The notes under the pieces: model-generated
Databases searched by the model: none
What the model was told of the DNA's origin: nothing
The model's input: the letters and a program-made list of their open reading frames with translations, nothing else
Assembly (NCBI RefSeq): GCF_000420085.1
Contig: NZ_ATUG01000002.1
Location: 558,001 to 622,000 of the forward strand
Direction of reading: 5' to 3'
DNA from: Desulfospira joergensenii DSM 10085
GTDB lineage: Bacteria > Desulfobacterota > Desulfobacteria > Desulfobacterales > Desulfobacteraceae
Length of the DNA stretch: 64,000 nt
Shown: positions 53,284 through 63,511 of the stretch, piece by piece
Numbering within the stretch: the first letter of the stretch is position 1
How the letters are laid out: each line of letters starts with the position of its first letter
Position numbers and translations under genes: made by a program

Positions 53284-54717
53284 ATGGAAAAATATATTGT
53301 TGCAATTGACGGGGGCACGCAGAGCACCAAACTGGCCGTATTTGATACCTCCGGCCGGGAGATCTGTTCGGAAACGGTCCCGCTTCGGCCCATCCGTTTT
53401 TACGGCGATACCCGGGCCGAACATCCTGAGGATGATCTGTGGGAGAGTCTGAAAAAGGCAGGTCAGGGTCTGTTTGCAAAATTCAAGGGGGATAAGAACA
53501 GGATCATTGGCGTGGGTCTTGGATCCATACGGTGCTGCCGGGCATTGATACGGTCGGACGGGAATCTTGCCTCTCCCGTGCAGAGCTGGATGGACCTGCG
53601 CCTGGCAAGTCCCTATACACACGAAGATGACTCGGTCCGGTATGTGACCACCACCACCGGATACCTGACCCATCGATTGACCGGGGAGACAAAAGATACC
53701 CGGTGCAATTACGTCGGACCATGGCCCATAGATCCCCAGACCCTGGAATGGTATGGGGACAAAGAGCGCTTTGACGATTACACCACGCCCCGGGAAATGC
53801 TTTTTGAACTGGTGGATCCTTCAACGGTGCTGGGGAAGATTACAAAGCAGGCCGGCAGCGTTACGGGGATTCCAGCCGGAATCCCCGTGGTGTCCACATC
53901 AAATGACAAGGCCGTGGAAGGATTGGGCGCAGGTCTGGTCAACGACGGAACCCTTCTGGTTTCCCTGGGAACCTATATCACATCCATGATGGTGGGGACT
54001 AAATTTTATCCCGATACTATCAACTATTGGAGCAACCCGGGAGCCGTGCCCGGGGAATTCCTCTATGAAAGCTGCGGCATCCGGAGAGGGATGGCCACGG
54101 TCACATGGGTGAAAGAGCTTCTCGGTTCCGACATCCTTACGGCGGCAGAAAAAATGAACCTTTCCCCCGAGGCCTATCTCAATCTCCTGGGGGCGGATGT
54201 GCCGGTGGGATGTGACGGGCTCTATACGGTTCTCAACTGGCTGGCCTCTCCGTCCAATCTCCATGAACGGGGAATGATGATCGGATTTAACAGTACCCAC
54301 AAGGGACCGCATATGTTCCGATCGGTTCTGGAAGGCATTGCCCTGACCATGAAAAATCACGCCCAGGCCATGTGTGATGAAATGGGTGTGGAACTCACCC
54401 ATATCGTGGTCAGCGGCGGCGGTTCCAACGGAGATCTGTTCATGCAGATTTTTGCCGATGTTTTCGGGGTGCCGGCCCGTAGAAATGTGGTAAACGGCTC
54501 CGCCAGCATGGGGGCGGCCATTTGTACCGCTCTGGCTTTGGGCATATACAAAGACAGGCAGGAGGCCATTGACAATATGGTGTGTCAACGGGATACGTTT
54601 CAGCCCGTCAAGGAGAATGTGGAACTCTATCATAAGATCAACAAAGAGGTCTATCAACATATTGTTCCGGCCACGGATGATCTTTTAAAGAGGTCCCATG
54701 GGATCTTTAGCTCCTAA
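53284..54717 (+). CDS. FGGY-family carbohydrate kinase
   Basis: Phosphorylates a sugar or polyol with ATP. The N-terminal phosphate loop is AIDGGTQSTKLAVFD, a catalytic Asp is in TSNDKAVEG, and C-terminal VVSGGGSNGDLFMQIFADVF fits FGGY signature 2. It is 477 aa. It resembles xylulokinase-like members, but substrate specificity in this family is not readable from sequence. It is the last gene of the operon and could make the phosphosugar that the RpiR regulator senses. Confidence 0.9.
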   Translation: MEKYIVAIDGGTQSTKLAVFDTSGREICSETVPLRPIRFYGDTRAEHPEDDLWESLKKAGQGLFAKFKGDKNRIIGVGLGSIRCCRALIRSDGNLASPVQSWMDLRLASPYTHEDDSVRYVTTTTGYLTHRLTGETKDTRCNYVGPWPIDPQTLEWYGDKERFDDYTTPREMLFELVDPSTVLGKITKQAGSVTGIPAGIPVVSTSNDKAVEGLGAGLVNDGTLLVSLGTYITSMMVGTKFYPDTINYWSNPGAVPGEFLYESCGIRRGMATVTWVKELLGSDILTAAEKMNLSPEAYLNLLGADVPVGCDGLYTVLNWLASPSNLHERGMMIGFNSTHKGPHMFRSVLEGIALTMKNHAQAMCDEMGVELTHIVVSGGGSNGDLFMQIFADVFGVPARRNVVNGSASMGAAICTALALGIYKDRQEAIDNMVCQRDTFQPVKENVELYHKINKEVYQHIVPATDDLLKRSHGIFSS

Positions 54718-55073
54718 CAGGGGGGCATCCTGGCTCTGGTATGCCCGGAACTGCAGAGTTCAACAATGCGGCAGAGACCCTTCCAGATCCCTGCCAATGA
54801 ACTCATCCAGACGGGTCGGAGGGTCGGCATATTCTTTGTCATACATATTTTTCTCGCGGGTGTGGCGCCAAGCTCCAACAGCCGGATTCAAGATGGATCG
54901 GTCCTGTTTCTGGCAATGGCCCGGATGCACTCTTCCCGGGACTTTTTGACGCGGGGCGATTTGTTCCCGTGCTTCTTTTACCGAAAAAGAGGAGCACCAC
55001 CGGAGCGATTTTCATAAATGAGCCCTGTTAACCTGAATACAGGGGGAGCTCAATTGTGCATCTTTCAGGTGGA
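54718..55073. other. gene-free region between the kinase and chemoreceptor genes
   Basis: No supported gene. Short reading frames here have no recognisable domain. Features seen: AAAGAGGTCCCATGGGATCTTT straddling the kinase 3' end (a weak hairpin), and a CCCTGT/ACAGGG inverted repeat near 55023-55046 that could end minus-strand transcription of the chemoreceptor. Neither has a good T run. The two genes converge here. Confidence 0.5.
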
Positions 55074-56690
55074 TCAGGTATGTATCCGGCCCATTATCCC
55101 GCGGATTTCCAGATTCAGCTTCAGCAGTTTTTCAGCACTGTCGCTCACCAGGGAGGCAGTGGCATGGATGTTTTTTGCGGCATCGTCCACTTCTCTGATA
55201 TCTTTTGACATGTCGCTTGCAGCTTCGGCTCCCTGATTCATATTGTCACGGACCCCCTGAATTTTTGACGAAGTGGTCTGAAGGTTTTCTGCCATTTCTC
55301 GGGTTGAAGTGCTCTGTTCGTTTACAGAGGTGGAAATGCACGTGACAATTCGGTCTATTTCTTTGATGATGCGGGTGACTTGCTCGATTTCCGAAGTGGT
55401 TGCACTGGTGGTCTCCTGAACCTGTTCAATCCCATTTTGAATATCAAGGGTTGCGTCGGAGGTCTGTTGGGCAAGAGCTTTTATTTCATTGGCCACAACG
55501 GCAAATCCCCGGCCGGCTTCTCCGGCGCGGGCAGCTTCAATGGTCGCATTCAGTGCCAGAAGATTGGTCTGTTCGGAAATATCATTGATGATTTCGGTCA
55601 TCCTGTCGATCTGTTGGGCCGCCCCCTCCATCTCCATTATCCGGGCTGAAGCGTTCCGTGCCCTCTCCACTGCTTCACAGGTGATGGTGCCGGCGGCCTC
55701 TGTGCTCCGGGCAAGAGCGGAAATGCTGCTGTTCATCTGTTCAGTGGCCAAAGCCATGACCTCTATGCGTTGGGTGGTATCCTTGGAGGCTTGTGCAACA
55801 AAATCCATATTTGCACTTAGCTGGATGCCGGCCGAGGTCATGGCCATGGATTTATCCGATGTCTGCTGTGAATGGTGTTCCAGGTCTCCGGATATTTTAT
55901 CCAGAAGGGCGGATTCATCTGTCAGTATGGTAAATTGACTTGAGATATCCATGAAAATGGAATGGATTGCAGCGACAAAGGTATTGAAACTTGCGGTAAG
56001 TTCTCCGATTTCATCCTTTCGCCGGACAGCAAGCCGGGATGTCAGGTTCCCCTCTTTGGCAGCTATCTCACCGAGCATCCGGGCGACTTCAGTCACCGGG
56101 CGGACGATGTGGATGATCAGGACATACCCGAAAACGCCCAGGGTGAAAAGGACCATCCCCCATAGGGTGTAGGTGATTTGGGCCGATTGCCGCATGATCT
56201 TCTGTTTCTGTTTTGTTTCCATTTTCTGGATATGGGCGACCCGTTCCTGGGCCTTTCTGGCCCGTGCCACGATCCGTTTATCCTGGGAGTCGCCCCAAGG
56301 GCTCTCTGTTTTTTCAAAGGCCTCCACCTGTTGATAGAATTCAAGGCGGTAAGCTTCAATCTCCTTCCGGATTTCGGTAACGGTTTCTTTGTATGCCGGA
56401 AGAATTTTTTTTTCTGCAGCATGGGTCAAGGAAATGGAATCCTCGACATTTTTTTGCCATTTTTGAACTGCATCAAGTGTGTCTGTTCCGTGTTTGCCCC
56501 GGCCGCGGAGCTGATAATTCTTCTCCTGGCGCCGGCATTCCAGAAGCAGGATATTGATCTGGCTGAACAGCTTTACCTGCCCGTCAATACCGGCAATCCG
56601 GTTGAGACTGAAAATTGAATTCAAGCAGATCAAGGTGACAACTCCGGTGAGCAGTCCTGTCAGAAGCCATGCCTTGGTTCGGATTTGCAT
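55074..56690 (-). CDS. methyl-accepting chemotaxis protein
   Basis: A 538-residue transmembrane receptor. TM1 is near residues 8-30 ([19 protein letters not shown]), TM2 near 180-200 ([19 protein letters not shown]); between them a ~150-residue helical periplasmic domain without a recognised ligand motif. HAMP follows, then the signalling domain with tip [19 protein letters not shown]. The start is the Met at 56690, with AAGGAG about 10 nt upstream; an in-frame upstream extension is not supported. It is an orphan receptor, not next to che genes. Confidence 0.92.
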   Translation of the reverse strand: MQIRTKAWLLTGLLTGVVTLICLNSIFSLNRIAGIDGQVKLFSQINILLLECRRQEKNYQLRGRGKHGTDTLDAVQKWQKNVEDSISLTHAAEKKILPAYKETVTEIRKEIEAYRLEFYQQVEAFEKTESPWGDSQDKRIVARARKAQERVAHIQKMETKQKQKIMRQSAQITYTLWGMVLFTLGVFGYVLIIHIVRPVTEVARMLGEIAAKEGNLTSRLAVRRKDEIGELTASFNTFVAAIHSIFMDISSQFTILTDESALLDKISGDLEHHSQQTSDKSMAMTSAGIQLSANMDFVAQASKDTTQRIEVMALATEQMNSSISALARSTEAAGTITCEAVERARNASARIMEMEGAAQQIDRMTEIINDISEQTNLLALNATIEAARAGEAGRGFAVVANEIKALAQQTSDATLDIQNGIEQVQETTSATTSEIEQVTRIIKEIDRIVTCISTSVNEQSTSTREMAENLQTTSSKIQGVRDNMNQGAEAASDMSKDIREVDDAAKNIHATASLVSDSAEKLLKLNLEIRGIMGRIHT

Positions 56691-56966
56691 TCTGTGTATA
56701 CTCCTTAACAAGTCAATTCCGTTTGCGATTTCCAAAACTGAGAGATGGAAGAGCAATAAACATGCCTTGACCGAAAGAAAGCCCGGAACGATGGTAAAGC
56801 GAATCCAAGAAACATTATTCACATTGCCGGATTAAAGAATCTGAGCCGTACCGCCGGATGCGAAGATCAGTTTTTTTTACACAAGTTCAGAATTTTTTAC
56901 ACTGGGTTTTGGTTCAACACAGATATCCATCCGTGAAAATATGCCGGGGAAGACCGTTTCCCAGCC

Positions 56967-57013
56967 TTGACAATCCTGTTTTTGCAACAATTATTATACA
57001 AAAATATTGTTGC
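56967..57013 (+). promoter_or_regulatory. htpG promoter with overlapping inverted repeat
   Basis: TTGACA (56967-56972) and TATTAT 19 bp on form a plausible promoter. GCAACAAT (56984-56991) and ATTGTTGC (57006-57013) are a perfect 8-bp inverted repeat, 14 bp apart, covering the -10 and start region. This is the place of a repressor operator, but it does not match the CIRCE consensus (TTAGCACTC/GAGTGCTAA). No sigma-32 CCCCAT-type -10 is seen. Confidence 0.55.
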
Positions 57014-57046
57014 TCTAATGAATTATAAACAGGAGTTAAATTTAAG

Positions 57047-58969
57047 ATGGGAACCAAGAAGACACGCAAATTCAAAACCGAGGTACAGCAGCTGCTGCAC
57101 CTGATCATCCATTCTCTTTATTCCAACAAGGAGATCTTTGTCCGGGAGCTGATCTCCAATGCATCGGACGCCATTGACAAGGCAAGGTTCAAGGAGCAGA
57201 CCGAGCCGGAACTCTTTGCCGAGGACAATGATTTTCACATCCGCCTGGCCGTGGATCCCGAGGAAAAAACCTTTGTGATTTCAGACAACGGCATCGGCAT
57301 GACCTTTGATGAGGTCAACGACAACATCGGAACCATCGCCCAGTCCGGTACGGCCGCCTTTATGGAGGCCCTTGAAAAATCCAAGAACGAGACCGGTCTG
57401 AGCCCGGAACTCATCGGTCAGTTCGGCGTGGGATTCTACTCGGCCTTTATCGTGGCGGATAAAGTCCGCCTGGACACCCGGGCTCCGGGAGAGGAAAAGG
57501 GCGTCCGCTGGGAATCCGACGGCCAGGGAACCTATACGGTCCAGGAAATCGATAAACAGGGCCGGGGAACCACCATCACCCTTTATCTCAAAGAGCCTGA
57601 AGAGGGTGACCAGGATTTCACCGAAGAGTATACCATCCAGCACATCGTCAAGAAGCACTCCGACTTTGTCACCTATCCCGTGATCATGAACCTGGAAAAG
57701 AACGAGCCCATCCCGGAGAACGAGATCATCAAGGATTCCGAAGGCAAGCCCATTGGAGACACCTTCAGAAAGGTGAGAAAGGATAAGACCCTCAACTCCA
57801 TGAAGGCCATCTGGGCCAAGGCCAAGGAAGAGGTCACGGCTGAGGAGCATGAGGAGTTCTACAAGCATATCTCCCACAACTGGGACAAGCCCATGGAGAT
57901 CATCCACAAGAAATTCGAGGGAGTGACCGAATACGATGTGCTCATGTACATCCCGGAAAAGGCCCCCTTTGATCTGTTCCGTCCCGAGAGAAAGCACGGG
58001 ATGCAGCTTTACTGCAAGCGCGTCTTTATCATGGACGATTGCAAGGAGCTTTTGCCCGAATACTTCGGCTTTGTCCAGGGCGTGGTGGATGCCCCGGACC
58101 TGAACCTCAACGTGAGCCGGGAGATCCTCCAGGAAGACCGCCTGGTCAGAAATATCCGGAAAAACCTGGTCAAGCAGATCTTTTCCCTTTTGGAAGGCAT
58201 GGACAAGGAAAAATACCAGGAGTTCTACAACGAGTTCGGCCAGGCTTTGAAGGCCGGCGTGCCCACGGATTTCGAGAACAAGGAGCGCATCGCCTCCCTG
58301 CTCCGGTACAAGACCACAAAGTCCGGAGACAAGTTCGTGACCCTGGACGAGTACATTGAGAATATGAAGGAAGACCAGAAGGACATCTACTTTCTCACCG
58401 GCGAGAACCTGACCTCCCTGATGAACTCTCCTCTGCTGGAAGCCCTCAAGGAAAAGGATTACGAAGTCCTGCTCATGGTGGATCCCATTGACGAATGGGT
58501 GGTCCAGTCCCTGCCCGAGTATAAGGAAAAGAAGCTCAAGAGCGCTGAAAAGGGCGATCTTGACGTGGAAAAGGTGGACGATGAAAAGAAAAATGAATTT
58601 TCCGCCCTTCTCTCCTTTCTCAAGGGCAAGCTGGAAAACCGGGTCAAGGACGTGGTGGTTTCCAACCGGCTCAAGGATTCCGTATCCTGCCTGTCCGGGG
58701 ATGACTACGGCATGAGCGCCTATATGGAGAAGATCATGAAGGCATCGGGCCAGAAGACCCCGGAACAGAAGCGGACCATGGAGGTCAACGTCAACCATCC
58801 GGTCATGGCCAAGATCAAGGAGATCTTTGAGACCGATACCACCAGTCCGGTGCTCACAGACTACAGCGATCTTCTCTATGACGTTGCCGTGATCAGTGAA
58901 GGGGGGAAACTGGACAATCCGGCCCGGTTCTCCAAGCTCCTGGGTGATCTCATGTCCAAGGCCATATGA
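57047..58969 (+). CDS. htpG: molecular chaperone HtpG (Hsp90)
   Basis: Cytosolic ATP-dependent chaperone. The GHKL ATPase has the classic [20 protein letters not shown] region, with [12 protein letters not shown] and DNGIGM motifs, and [12 protein letters not shown] then [17 protein letters not shown]. The middle and C-terminal domains complete 640 aa, normal length. AGGAG lies about 11 nt before the ATG. It overlaps rimO by 4 bp. An inverted repeat upstream may regulate it. Confidence 0.97.
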   Translation: MGTKKTRKFKTEVQQLLHLIIHSLYSNKEIFVRELISNASDAIDKARFKEQTEPELFAEDNDFHIRLAVDPEEKTFVISDNGIGMTFDEVNDNIGTIAQSGTAAFMEALEKSKNETGLSPELIGQFGVGFYSAFIVADKVRLDTRAPGEEKGVRWESDGQGTYTVQEIDKQGRGTTITLYLKEPEEGDQDFTEEYTIQHIVKKHSDFVTYPVIMNLEKNEPIPENEIIKDSEGKPIGDTFRKVRKDKTLNSMKAIWAKAKEEVTAEEHEEFYKHISHNWDKPMEIIHKKFEGVTEYDVLMYIPEKAPFDLFRPERKHGMQLYCKRVFIMDDCKELLPEYFGFVQGVVDAPDLNLNVSREILQEDRLVRNIRKNLVKQIFSLLEGMDKEKYQEFYNEFGQALKAGVPTDFENKERIASLLRYKTTKSGDKFVTLDEYIENMKEDQKDIYFLTGENLTSLMNSPLLEALKEKDYEVLLMVDPIDEWVVQSLPEYKEKKLKSAEKGDLDVEKVDDEKKNEFSALLSFLKGKLENRVKDVVVSNRLKDSVSCLSGDDYGMSAYMEKIMKASGQKTPEQKRTMEVNVNHPVMAKIKEIFETDTTSPVLTDYSDLLYDVAVISEGGKLDNPARFSKLLGDLMSKAI

Positions 58970-60300
58970 TCGTCCATATCGAAACCCTGGGGTGTTCCCG
59001 GAACCAGGTGGACAGCGAGATCATGCTGGGCCGCCTGGTCCACGCCGGGCATACTTCTGCGGATGATCCTTCCCAGGCCGAGGTGATCGTCGTCAATACC
59101 TGCGGATTCATATCAACCGCCTCTGAGGAGGCGGTTGATGTTCTTCTGGATATGGCCCGGTATAAGAAAGAGGGCAGATGCACGCGGCTCATTGCCACGG
59201 GATGTCTGGCCCAGAGGTACAAGGACGACAAGGATCTGGCCTCAAGCCTGCCCGAAGTAGATGCGTTTTTGGGAACCGGGGCCTGCGATCTTATTGTGGA
59301 TGTGGTGGAGAACAGGGCTTCTTCAGCCCTGGTCCTGTTCCCGGACCCAAACAAAAGAGGCTTCCAGGACCTTTCCATCCTTCGGGAACTGAGCCAGGAA
59401 AAATTTGCCTATGTCAAGGTTTCCGAAGGGTGCGACCGCCACTGCACCTATTGCATCATCCCCGAACTCCGCGGACGGCAGCGGTCCCGGCCCGGGGAGG
59501 ATATCGAGAAAGAAGCAGAGATCCTTTTGTCAAAGGGGATAAAAGAGATCATCCTCACAGCGGAGAATACCACGGATTACGGACGGGATCTTTCAGAGGG
59601 AACAGGCTTCAGCCGGGTTCTGGCCCGGACCGCCCGGACCATGGCCGCAAGGGATGAGACGGCCTGGCTTAGGTTTTTGTATACCCATCCCTCCTCCCTG
59701 GACCTTGAGACCATTGAAACGGTCCGGGATCACGCCAATATCTGCTCCTACTACGATGTGCCCATCCAGCACGCCTCTTCGGCAGTACTCAAACGCATGG
59801 GCCGGCCCTATACCAGAGAAAATCTGAAGGACCTGTTTAAACTCATCCGGAAGACAGACCCGGAGGCGGTTTTAAGGACAACTCTTATCGTGGGATTCCC
59901 CGGAGAGACCCAGAAGGATTTCAAGATTCTTTTGGAGTTTATCCATGAGATCGGGTTTGACCATCTGGGGGTATTCACCTATTCCGACTCGGAGGATCTT
60001 GCCTCCCACAGACTGGGGGATCCTGTGTCGGCAGAGCTTGCCGAGCAGCGCCACGATCAAGTCATGGCGGCCCAGGCCGGGATCTCTTTACAGGTCAATG
60101 AAAAACATGTGGGAAGGGTCTATCCGGTCATGGTGGAGGAAAACCCCGAGCCCGGTGTCTATATCGGGCGGACCATGTTCCAGGCCCCTGAAGTGGACGG
60201 GGTCACCTTTATTTATTCCGACGGACTTGAAATCGGAACCCGATTTCATGTAAAGATAACAGATGCGTATGAATATGATATTGCCGGAGAGATTGCATGA
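58966..60300 (+). CDS. rimO: ribosomal protein S12 methylthiotransferase
   Basis: Radical-SAM enzyme that methylthiolates Asp of ribosomal protein S12. The N-terminal methylthiotransferase domain has Cys in [21 protein letters not shown] and ATGCLAQRY (auxiliary Fe-S cluster). The radical-SAM cysteines are [21 protein letters not shown] domain closes the protein. It is 444 aa. ATGA overlaps join it to htpG before it and the prenyl synthase gene after it. Confidence 0.95.
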   Translation: MIVHIETLGCSRNQVDSEIMLGRLVHAGHTSADDPSQAEVIVVNTCGFISTASEEAVDVLLDMARYKKEGRCTRLIATGCLAQRYKDDKDLASSLPEVDAFLGTGACDLIVDVVENRASSALVLFPDPNKRGFQDLSILRELSQEKFAYVKVSEGCDRHCTYCIIPELRGRQRSRPGEDIEKEAEILLSKGIKEIILTAENTTDYGRDLSEGTGFSRVLARTARTMAARDETAWLRFLYTHPSSLDLETIETVRDHANICSYYDVPIQHASSAVLKRMGRPYTRENLKDLFKLIRKTDPEAVLRTTLIVGFPGETQKDFKILLEFIHEIGFDHLGVFTYSDSEDLASHRLGDPVSAELAEQRHDQVMAAQAGISLQVNEKHVGRVYPVMVEENPEPGVYIGRTMFQAPEVDGVTFIYSDGLEIGTRFHVKITDAYEYDIAGEIA

Positions 60301-61280
60301 CCCTTGATTTAAAGACCCGGATCATTCAGCAGGTGGCCCCTGATCTTGAACAGGTGGAAAAGAGTCTGGAGGAAAACCTGGATCCCAATCTGGACCTGGT
60401 CAAAGAGATTGCCTCCCATCTCCTGTTCAGCGGGGGAAAGCGCCTGCGGCCCCTTCTTGCGATCCACAGCGCCCGGATGTGCGGGTATGCCAACGGATTT
60501 GAGGTCCTGTTCTCCACTCTTTTCGAATATCTCCATGCCGCTACCCTTCTCCACGACGACGTGGTGGACGGGGCAGACATGCGCCGGGGAAGAAAGGCCG
60601 CACAGAAGCAATGGTCCGCCCCCAAGGTGGTCCTGACCGGAGATTTCCTTCTGGCCAAGGCCCTGGATATTGCCGCCCAGACCCAGGAGCCCCGTCTGAT
60701 TTCCGTGATAGCCGCCATCACCCGGGACATGTCCCAGGGGGAGATCGACCAGTTGGAGAAAAAAGGCAAGGCGGATCTGACTCCGGAAGAGTACTTTGAG
60801 ATCATTCGGAGGAAAACAGCCGTTCTGATCCAGGGCGCCTGCCAGGGCGGTGCCATCATTGCCGGGGCCGGTTCCAAAAAGGAGGAGGCCTTGAAAACGT
60901 TCGGGTTTCATCTGGGTATGGCCTTTCAGATGGCAGACGATCTCCTGGATTATACGGCCACGGCCCAAGAACTGGGAAAGAATCCAGGGGCGGACATGAG
61001 GGAGGGAAAACTGACCCTCCCCCTGATCCACAGCCTGGCCCACGCAGATCCTCTGGAGCGGGAAAAAATGCTGGAACTGGTTTTCCATCCTGAGTTTGAT
61101 CCGGATAAGTTTGAAGTGCTGAAACAGAAGATCATTGCCCTGAAAGGAATTGAATATACCCAATCCCTTGCCAGAGAACATATTGAAAATGCAAAGAAGC
61201 AGCTCCGGCCTTTTGAAGCTTCAGAATCCAAATCCCTGCTGGGTCTGATTGCAGACTATGCCGTTGAGAGAAAGGGTTGA
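60297..61280 (+). CDS. trans-polyprenyl diphosphate synthase (IspB-like)
   Basis: Makes the long isoprenoid chain, probably the side chain of menaquinone or a similar quinone. The first aspartate-rich motif is LLHDDVVDGADMRRG and the second MADDLLDYTATAQEL, with SGGKRLRPLLAI early. It is 327 aa. Chain length cannot be read from these motifs with confidence, although a small residue upstream of the first motif suggests a long product. It overlaps rimO by 4 bp. Confidence 0.92.
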   Translation: MTLDLKTRIIQQVAPDLEQVEKSLEENLDPNLDLVKEIASHLLFSGGKRLRPLLAIHSARMCGYANGFEVLFSTLFEYLHAATLLHDDVVDGADMRRGRKAAQKQWSAPKVVLTGDFLLAKALDIAAQTQEPRLISVIAAITRDMSQGEIDQLEKKGKADLTPEEYFEIIRRKTAVLIQGACQGGAIIAGAGSKKEEALKTFGFHLGMAFQMADDLLDYTATAQELGKNPGADMREGKLTLPLIHSLAHADPLEREKMLELVFHPEFDPDKFEVLKQKIIALKGIEYTQSLAREHIENAKKQLRPFEASESKSLLGLIADYAVERKG

Positions 61281-61282
61281 AC

Positions 61283-62548
61283 ATGGGTAGAAAAAAGAGT
61301 CCGGGTCTTCCGGCGGTTCCAAAATGGATTTTTCCGGTCCTTATTTTTATGGGAATGGTAGTGGCCGCATGTCCCGGATCCGCAGCAGGACCGGAAGCCG
61401 GCCAGAACCTCGTGACCACGGGAAAAAGAGTCATCACTAACCAGAATATCCCCAGGGCAAAACAGGAAGCCGTGGATGAGGCCCTTAGGGCCGCAGTCCA
61501 GAACGCCGTGGCCGCCCTGGTCCCCCGTCAGGCTCTGGCCGCCAATCTTGAATTCATCTATGACAGGCTCCTGGCCCATACCCGGGATTTCGTCGTCACC
61601 TACCGGGTATTGGGGGGAATTGCCCACGAAGGGAATTATCTGGTGGGTGTGGAATCAAAGATCAACCTGGAGCTGCTGGAAAAAAGGCTCACAGACGCCA
61701 GGATTCTCAATGCAGCCAATGACAAGCCGGCCCTGCTTTTCTTCATTGCCGAGCAGACCCCCGGGGAAATCCTTCCAAAGTACTGGTGGGGCAACCACCC
61801 GGATCCCTATACCTCCCTGTGCGAAACCATTCTCCTTGAAAAGATGACCCAGGAGCGGTTCCGGCTGGTCCATGCCAGGGGAGCCTACCCGGATCCCGGA
61901 GCCTATAATATTGATTTCAAGTCCATCTATGATGCAGATGCCGCCATGGACCTGGGGACAGAGCTCGGAGCAGACATGGTGGTCATGGGCCGGGTCAGGT
62001 CATCCGAAGCCATCAACCGCATGGGAGACGAAAAGACCTTTGATGCCGTCATCGAACTTCAGGCCTATGATCTTGAATCCAGACGGCAGGTTCTCCAGTT
62101 CAATGTCAAGGCTGTCGCCAAAAGCCAGACCGACCGGGAAGGCAGCACCGATGCCATTGCCAAAGCCTCGGATCTTGCCGCACAGGAACTTTCCCGGAAA
62201 CTGGATCAATTCTGGGTCCAGAACCTGAGAAAGGAAAACACCTTTGACCTGGCCGTTGAAGGGGAGGATTTTCTGTCGCGGTTCATTGCCCTGAAAAAAA
62301 GATTCAAGGAGATGCCGGACATTGAAAACATCCAGCCCAGGGAAATCGGATCTTCCAGTGCGGTCATGGAGATGGTGTACAAGGGGTCTGCTTCCCAGTT
62401 CGCCGATACCCTTATGCTGAAGACCTTTGAAGGATTCGGCCTTGAAATCGCCGAAGTCACGGACAGCCGGGTCTTTATCCGCTTTATTGAAAAACAGGAT
62501 CAGAACCCGGAAGAACCGCCTGAAATTGGAGAAAGTTCCCATGAATAA
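61283..62548 (+). CDS. exported FlgT-like protein
   Basis: A 421-residue protein with an N-terminal signal (about 14-37, FPVLIFMGMVVAACPGSAAG). Residues ~45-115 resemble the FlgT N-terminal/LPP20 module (AVDEALRAAVQNAVAALVPRQ), followed by a domain with LGADMVVMGRVRSSE resembling FlgT middle/TolB-like folds. Flagellar genes are not nearby, so an envelope or flagellar-rod role is only suggested. The ATG at 61283 is preferred over TTG at 61277; AAAGGG lies 6 nt before it. It starts 2 bp after the prenyl synthase stop. Confidence 0.72.
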   Translation: MGRKKSPGLPAVPKWIFPVLIFMGMVVAACPGSAAGPEAGQNLVTTGKRVITNQNIPRAKQEAVDEALRAAVQNAVAALVPRQALAANLEFIYDRLLAHTRDFVVTYRVLGGIAHEGNYLVGVESKINLELLEKRLTDARILNAANDKPALLFFIAEQTPGEILPKYWWGNHPDPYTSLCETILLEKMTQERFRLVHARGAYPDPGAYNIDFKSIYDADAAMDLGTELGADMVVMGRVRSSEAINRMGDEKTFDAVIELQAYDLESRRQVLQFNVKAVAKSQTDREGSTDAIAKASDLAAQELSRKLDQFWVQNLRKENTFDLAVEGEDFLSRFIALKKRFKEMPDIENIQPREIGSSSAVMEMVYKGSASQFADTLMLKTFEGFGLEIAEVTDSRVFIRFIEKQDQNPEEPPEIGESSHE

Positions 62549-62604
62549 TCCGGTTTTTCTTGACAGGGAATGGCGGGTCTGGTAAAAACCTGGCTGAATC
62601 ATAA

Positions 62605-62680
62605 AGGCGCGTAACTCAGTTGGTAGAGTGCTACCTCGACACGGTAGAAGTCAGCGGTTCAAGTCCGCTCGTGCCTACCA
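62605..62680 (+). tRNA. tRNA-Val (anticodon GAC)
   Basis: A 76-nt cloverleaf with encoded CCA. Acceptor AGGCGCG pairs with CGTGCCT (one G-U pair), D stem ACTC/GAGT, anticodon stem CTACC/GGTAG, T stem AGCGG/CCGCT with loop TTCAAGT. The anticodon loop reads TCGACAC, giving GAC at 62638-62640, valine. Position 33 is C instead of the nearly invariant U, which is unusual. A rho-independent terminator follows within 10 nt. Confidence 0.9.
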
Positions 62681-62688
62681 GTAAAATC

Positions 62689-62722
62689 AAGGGTTTTGGA
62701 AGGTCTTCCAAAACCCTTTTTT
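62689..62722 (+). terminator. rho-independent terminator after tRNA-Val
   Basis: AAGGGTTTTGGAAG pairs with CTTCCAAAACCCTT around a very short loop, and the stem is followed by a T run (six T in all). It is a textbook intrinsic terminator for the tRNA. Confidence 0.93.
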
Positions 62723-62805
62723 GATATGAATCCAATCTATTCTCAATTTGGCGGTCCGGTTAAGGGCCGAAGAGCCTGCCCTTTTATGATTGGGAAAGGA
62801 GAAAA

Positions 62806-63489
62806 ATGCGCATCTGGGATATTGATCCCGGTTTTCTCAATGACCAGAGTCTTCTGGGGGAACACCGGGAACTCCACGGCCTGGTCTCCATCCATGTGAA
62901 TCAAAAAAAGGGGTATTCAAGGCATCCGGAGACCCTGCGGTGGACAAAGGCCCTGACCGGGCTTTATCTCAGACACGAGATCCTGGTGCAGGAGATGGGG
63001 CTGAGGGGCTTCAGACACAATAGCCCAATTGAGCGTCCTGGAGAGGGGCTTGCCTGGCCGGACACCTTTATTGATCCTCCCCATGACCAGTTTTCCCTGC
63101 TGGGCGTCAAGTACAGGGACAGGCCCATGGGCCGGATTCCCCTGCCCGGTAATATCTGTGATCTCTGGACCGCTTCCAAGTACTCGGTTATGGCCCGGGA
63201 TCCGGAGCAATACCGGGATATCGGTCCCAGGGTCGCTTCAGGTTCCATCTCATTTGAGCTCCTCAGCCGGACCCTGGTGACTCTGATGAGGACCCCACCT
63301 TCCAGAGGAAGGCTCATCAATGCCCTGGATCATATGTGGGGGTATGTGTCCGATAAAAGCCGGGCAGATCGAAAAGATCTCGGACTTTCTGAACTCCTGA
63401 AAGAGATCCGGGTCCAGACCCGGGCAAATCGCATTGACTATTTAGCCCGGTCCACGGCCCTGGGGGAGTTGGGGGCCTGGATTCCTTGA
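62806..63489 (+). CDS. pyrimidine-dimer glycosylase-like protein
   Basis: A 227-residue protein whose first half resembles the phage T4 endonuclease V / PF03013 family, which removes UV dimers: MRIWDIDPGFLNDQSLL then LGEHRELHGLVSIHV, where the catalytic Glu aligns with RE. The T4 enzyme's Thr2 nucleophile is Arg2 here, so activity is uncertain. The C-terminal half (about 110-227) is unassigned. An AAAGGAG Shine-Dalgarno precedes the ATG. Confidence 0.62.
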   Translation: MRIWDIDPGFLNDQSLLGEHRELHGLVSIHVNQKKGYSRHPETLRWTKALTGLYLRHEILVQEMGLRGFRHNSPIERPGEGLAWPDTFIDPPHDQFSLLGVKYRDRPMGRIPLPGNICDLWTASKYSVMARDPEQYRDIGPRVASGSISFELLSRTLVTLMRTPPSRGRLINALDHMWGYVSDKSRADRKDLGLSELLKEIRVQTRANRIDYLARSTALGELGAWIP

Positions 63490-63511
63490 ACCGGAATCGC
63501 CTGGAATCGGC

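Noticed and set aside
54766..55017. 83-codon frame after the kinase gene
   Set aside because: No ribosome site, no recognisable domain and unusual composition.
57281..58798. Long minus-strand reading frame (505 codons) opposite htpG
   Set aside because: It is a shadow of htpG codon composition, with no domain and a well-supported gene on the other strand.
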